A DNA stretch of 64,000 nucleotides from positions 1 through 64,000 of the forward strand of contig DATGHL010000031.1 of the NCBI GenBank assembly GCA_035308025.1, given 5' to 3'. This stretch comes from Candidatus Binataceae bacterium (lineage in GTDB: Bacteria; Desulfobacterota; Binatia; Binatales; Binataceae). The position numbers and the translations under genes are program-made. Shown in pieces: positions 61,464 to 64,000 of the stretch. Within the stretch, counting starts at the first letter, position 1; each line of letters begins with the position of its first letter. The notes beneath the pieces were generated by a model, which was not told the origin of the DNA, made no database searches, and saw only the letters and a program-made list of their open reading frames with translations.

Positions 61464-61883
61464 TGACAAAAAGGGTTTGATGCTTGAGAAAGTAGCACTA
61501 TCGTTCTGAGGGAATCTACGGAGAAAGGAATCCGGGATTTTTCGCTGCCCATTCGGGGCAGTGGACGCTGAGTTTACCCTTGAGGCCCCTCAGGGCCGAA
61601 GGGCTGAGAATGACACGAGCGGCTTACTGCTAGTGAGAGTGGCTACCTCATTCCGAGAGAGCCGTCGGCAGAAGATAATAGAATCGGCGTGTTCGCTCGG
61701 AACTCATTTACACAAAGGTCCTAGTAACCTGAGCCTGGAATTCGGTGACAGACTCAGGAGATCGCTTCGAGAATTTGATCAGCGCGGCTGGTCCAGACGA
61801 AGGGGCTTAGGATTAGGCTGCCGAGGATGCAGGCAGTAAATGATACAAGTTAATTGCGGGACACTGTACCAGGAGAGATCGCA

Positions 61884-62960
61884 ATGGAATTTGGCGTCTG
61901 CGTCGATACCCACATCAGCAAATGGGACCTTATCCGTTACGTCGAGGAGTTAGGCTATGACCGCGCCTGGATTCCCGATTCGCAAATGATCTGGTCGGAC
62001 TGCTATGCCGTGATGGCGCTGGCGGCGCAGCATACGAGCCGGATCAAGATCGGCACGGGCGTCGCGATTCCCGGCACCCGGATCGCGCCGGTGACGGCGC
62101 ACTCGATTGCGACGATTAATCAGATCGCGCCGGGGCGGGTGTTTCTGGGCATCGGCACGGGGCATACCGCGATGCGCGTGATGGGGCAGCATCCGATGCC
62201 GATCAAGGAATTCCGCGAATATCTGCGCGTGGTCCGTGCGCTGCTCAACGGCGAGGCGGTCGATTATACATTCAATAATCAGACGCGGGAGATCCAGTTC
62301 CTGCATCGCGATCGGCATTTCATCAATCTGGAGACGCCGATTCCGATCTACGTTGCGGCCAACGGCCCCAAGGCGTGCGAATCGGCCGGCGCGTTTGGCG
62401 ACGGCTGGGTCACCGCCGGCGCCGATGACATCCAGCCCAAGCTCGCGCTGATTGAAGCGGGGGCGAAGAAAGCCGGGCGCAAGCTGCCGCAACCTTTTCT
62501 GACGACTACGCTGACCTCGGCGTGCGTGCTGCGCCCGGGCGAAAAGCTCAGCGACGAACGGGTGATTCAGGAGACCGGATCGTGGGTGACCGCGATCCTG
62601 CATTTCGCCTACGAAATCTGGAGTGACCTCGGCAAGAAGGACGAGCTGATTCCGCCTTACTTCCGCAATAACTGGGGGCGCTATCTCGAACACGTCGCGA
62701 GCTTCAGCCTGCCGCCGGAGAAGCGCTTCCGCCAGATTCACGACGGTCATTGCACCTACATGCAGTCGGGCGAGGAGGTTTTCGTCACGCCGGAAGCGAT
62801 TCGCGGAGTCTGCCTGGCCGGCACGCCGGAGGAGATTGTGCATCAGGTGAAGCAGATGGAGCGCAATGGCCTGATGGGTGTGAGCCTGTTGCCGCCCGCC
62901 GAATATCAGCGCAAAGTTTTTCGCGATTTCGCCGAGTTGGTGATGCCGCTGATGCGCTGA
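61884..62960 (+). CDS. LLM-class oxidoreductase (F420- or flavin-dependent)
   Basis: ATG 61884 with AGGAGAG upstream gives 358 residues. MEFGVCVDTHI, RAWIPDSQMIWSDCY, IKIGTGVAIPGTRIAPVTAHSIATINQIAPGRVFLGIGTGHTA and AYGDGW-like AFGDGWVTAG follow the bacterial-luciferase-like TIM-barrel pattern used by F420-dependent reductases and monooxygenases. The cofactor cannot be told from the sequence alone. Neighbours do not reveal the substrate. An open frame before ATG 61884 begins at 61854 without a good ribosome site. Confidence 0.88.
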   Translation: MEFGVCVDTHISKWDLIRYVEELGYDRAWIPDSQMIWSDCYAVMALAAQHTSRIKIGTGVAIPGTRIAPVTAHSIATINQIAPGRVFLGIGTGHTAMRVMGQHPMPIKEFREYLRVVRALLNGEAVDYTFNNQTREIQFLHRDRHFINLETPIPIYVAANGPKACESAGAFGDGWVTAGADDIQPKLALIEAGAKKAGRKLPQPFLTTTLTSACVLRPGEKLSDERVIQETGSWVTAILHFAYEIWSDLGKKDELIPPYFRNNWGRYLEHVASFSLPPEKRFRQIHDGHCTYMQSGEEVFVTPEAIRGVCLAGTPEEIVHQVKQMERNGLMGVSLLPPAEYQRKVFRDFAELVMPLMR

Positions 62961-63050
62961 AACCGTGATCCAGCCGCTCAATTCGTGCGATAAACGATTC
63001 GTAATTGTGCGGCGTAGCACGAGGCCGTGGCGCCTGCTATCTGATCATCG

Positions 63051-63923
63051 ATGATGGACGCGGGACAGGTCACAATCGCGCTGATCCAGATGAGTTGCGA
63101 GCGCGAGCCGCAGCACAATCTGGACAAGGCCGCGGCGCGGATCGAGGAAGCAGCCGCGCGCGGCGCGAATGTCGTCTGCCTGCAAGAGCTTTATCGCTCG
63201 CGGTATCCGTGCCAGAGCGAAGAGAACGCCAACTTCGATCTAGCCGAGCCAATTCCGGGGCCGAGCAGCGAAACCCTCGGGCGGGTTGCGGCGGCGCGCC
63301 ACGTCTCGATTATCGCGCCGATCTTCGAGCGCCGCGCCGCGGGCGTCTATCACAATTCCGCGATTGTGCTTGACGATCAGGGCCGCGTCGCCGGGCATTA
63401 TCGCAAGATGCACATCCCGGACGATCCGGGATATTACGAAAAGTTTTATTTCACGCCTGGCGATCTTGATTTCACCGCGCATCCAACTAGTGCAGCCAAT
63501 CTCGGCATACTCATCTGCTGGGATCAATGGTTCCCTGAAGCGGCGCGGCTGACCGCGATGGCCGGGGCGCAGATCCTCTCGTATCCGACCGCGATCGGCT
63601 GGACGCCCGAGATGCCCGCGCCGCTGCGCCACAAAATGTATTCGGCGTGGGAGACGATCCAGCGTTCGCACGCGATCGCCAACGGCGTCTTCGTCGCCGC
63701 GGTGAATCGCGTCGGCGTGGAAGGCGAATTAACCTTCTGGGGCGGTTCATTCGTCTGCGACCCATTCGGCGAAGTACTCGTCCGGGCCAGTCATACCGAT
63801 GAGGAAATTCTGATCGTGAGCTGCGACCTGAACGCCATCGAGGAGACGCGCCGCAACTGGCCCTTTCTGCGTGATCGCCGGATCGACGCCTACTCTGATC
63901 TGACACGGCGCATGCGCGGCTGA
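63051..63923 (+). CDS. aguB: N-carbamoylputrescine amidase
   Basis: 290 residues of the nitrilase superfamily with the Glu-Lys-Cys triad E46 (LQELY), K119 (YRKMHIPDDPGYYEKFYFTPG) and C156 (LICWDQWFPE). The IPDDPGYYEKFYFTPGD segment and the C-terminal NWPFLRDRRIDAYSDLTRR are typical of AguB/CPA enzymes. It hydrolyses N-carbamoylputrescine to putrescine. It is 7 bases upstream of the agmatine deiminase gene, which supports the call. Confidence 0.93.
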   Translation: MMDAGQVTIALIQMSCEREPQHNLDKAAARIEEAAARGANVVCLQELYRSRYPCQSEENANFDLAEPIPGPSSETLGRVAAARHVSIIAPIFERRAAGVYHNSAIVLDDQGRVAGHYRKMHIPDDPGYYEKFYFTPGDLDFTAHPTSAANLGILICWDQWFPEAARLTAMAGAQILSYPTAIGWTPEMPAPLRHKMYSAWETIQRSHAIANGVFVAAVNRVGVEGELTFWGGSFVCDPFGEVLVRASHTDEEILIVSCDLNAIEETRRNWPFLRDRRIDAYSDLTRRMRG

Positions 63924-63930
63924 GGCGGCG

Positions 63931-64000
63931 ATGATTCCGCCGGCCGATCGACAGCGCCTCGCCGGCTATCGGATGCCGCCGGAGTGGGCGCCTCACGCGG
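63931..64000 (+). CDS. aguA: Agmatine deiminase, N-terminal fragment (cut by window end)
   Basis: The first 23 codons from ATG 63931 read GYRMPPEWAPHA after a short leader, the typical start of agmatine deiminase (GyRMPaEWxPH). It would convert agmatine to N-carbamoylputrescine for AguB. The reading frame runs off the window. A GAGGCGGCG-type ribosome site is just upstream. Confidence 0.88.
   Translation, partial: MIPPADRQRLAGYRMPPEWAPHA

Larger units (their letters stand above)
61277..61883 (+). other. 607-base intergenic region with hairpin repeats
   Basis: No gene is supported. It holds two distinct hairpins (61335-61358 and 61428-61463), a second, degenerate TCAG-type copy near 61596-61620, and a motif at 61532-61548 shared with 35171-35188. 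A frame at 61561-61839 looks spurious. From about 61620 the sequence is more AT-rich than the neighbouring genes. A ribosome site for the next gene is at 61871-61877. Confidence 0.6.

Noticed and set aside
61561..61839. A 92-codon frame in the repeat-rich gap
   Set aside because: Sequence resembles translated repeat DNA, lacks a ribosome site, and has no recognisable family.
1..64000. tRNA, rRNA or CRISPR arrays
   Set aside because: No tRNA cloverleaf, rRNA segment or regular spaced repeat was recognised in any gap by eye; short structured RNAs could be missed and tRNAscan or Rfam would be decisive.

Overview
The window is a high-GC, densely packed piece of chromosome from a diderm, LPS-bearing bacterium. 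The gene order bamA-skp-fabZ-lpxA-lpxI-(Gfo/Idh)-lpxB-msbA-waaA-lpxK, the use of LpxI instead of LpxH, an LLM-class (F420/flavin-type) oxidoreductase and the general gene repertoire suggest a deltaproteobacterial-like lineage. Desulfobacterota or Candidatus Binatota is my best guess; this is inference and I could not run a phylogeny. I found no rRNA, tRNA or CRISPR array.

Layout. 0-3 kb: a lower-GC DUF2971 fragment, a Rieske ferredoxin divergent from a ferritin-like diiron oxygenase, and a HigBA toxin-antitoxin pair. 3-6.4 kb (minus): secretin gspD and acyltransferase lpxL. 6.7-21.6 kb (plus): one long envelope-assembly run covering lipoprotein release (LolC/E-type permease, LolD), outer-membrane assembly (BamA, Skp), lipid A and Kdo synthesis and export, a Trm112-like mini-protein and a sugar kinase. 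21.7-29 kb (minus): a second LPS block (GT9 heptosyltransferase, kinase, GT4) headed by an orphan nuoA and followed by yicC, gmk and rel. 29-36 kb: singletons (GNAT, family VIII esterase, ArsS, NtrC-type regulator, ThiE, an SH3-domain exported protein), an IS110 relic and a secreted NTF2-like protein. 36-47.5 kb (plus): tRNA thiolation and RNA maturation (cysteine desulfurase, MnmA, MtaB, RNase III), GTPases Era and Der, a methyltransferase, an isoaspartyl peptidase, a GT39 enzyme, a frameshifted membrane protein and two zinc-ribbon proteins.

47.5-58 kb (plus): a complete nuoABCDHIJKLMN operon without nuoE, nuoF or nuoG. This is an 11-subunit complex I whose electron-input module is missing from the locus. 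It is followed at once by a cluster of three 16-bp near-palindromes that each differ from the ParB-binding parS consensus at one base, with no parAB nearby. 58.4-64 kb: an SDR, a lower-GC trypsin-like protease, two tandem NTF2-like paralogues, a roughly 600-bp repeat- and hairpin-bearing gap, an LLM-class oxidoreductase, and the agmatine-to-putrescine genes aguB and aguA (the last cut by the window end).

The strongest leads are the parS cluster beside nuoN, the NuoEFG-less complex I with a second nuoA elsewhere in the window, the divergent diiron-oxygenase/Rieske pair, and a lipid A operon that lacks lpxD but carries a GnnA-like dehydrogenase. I did not find a clearly unprecedented multi-gene system.
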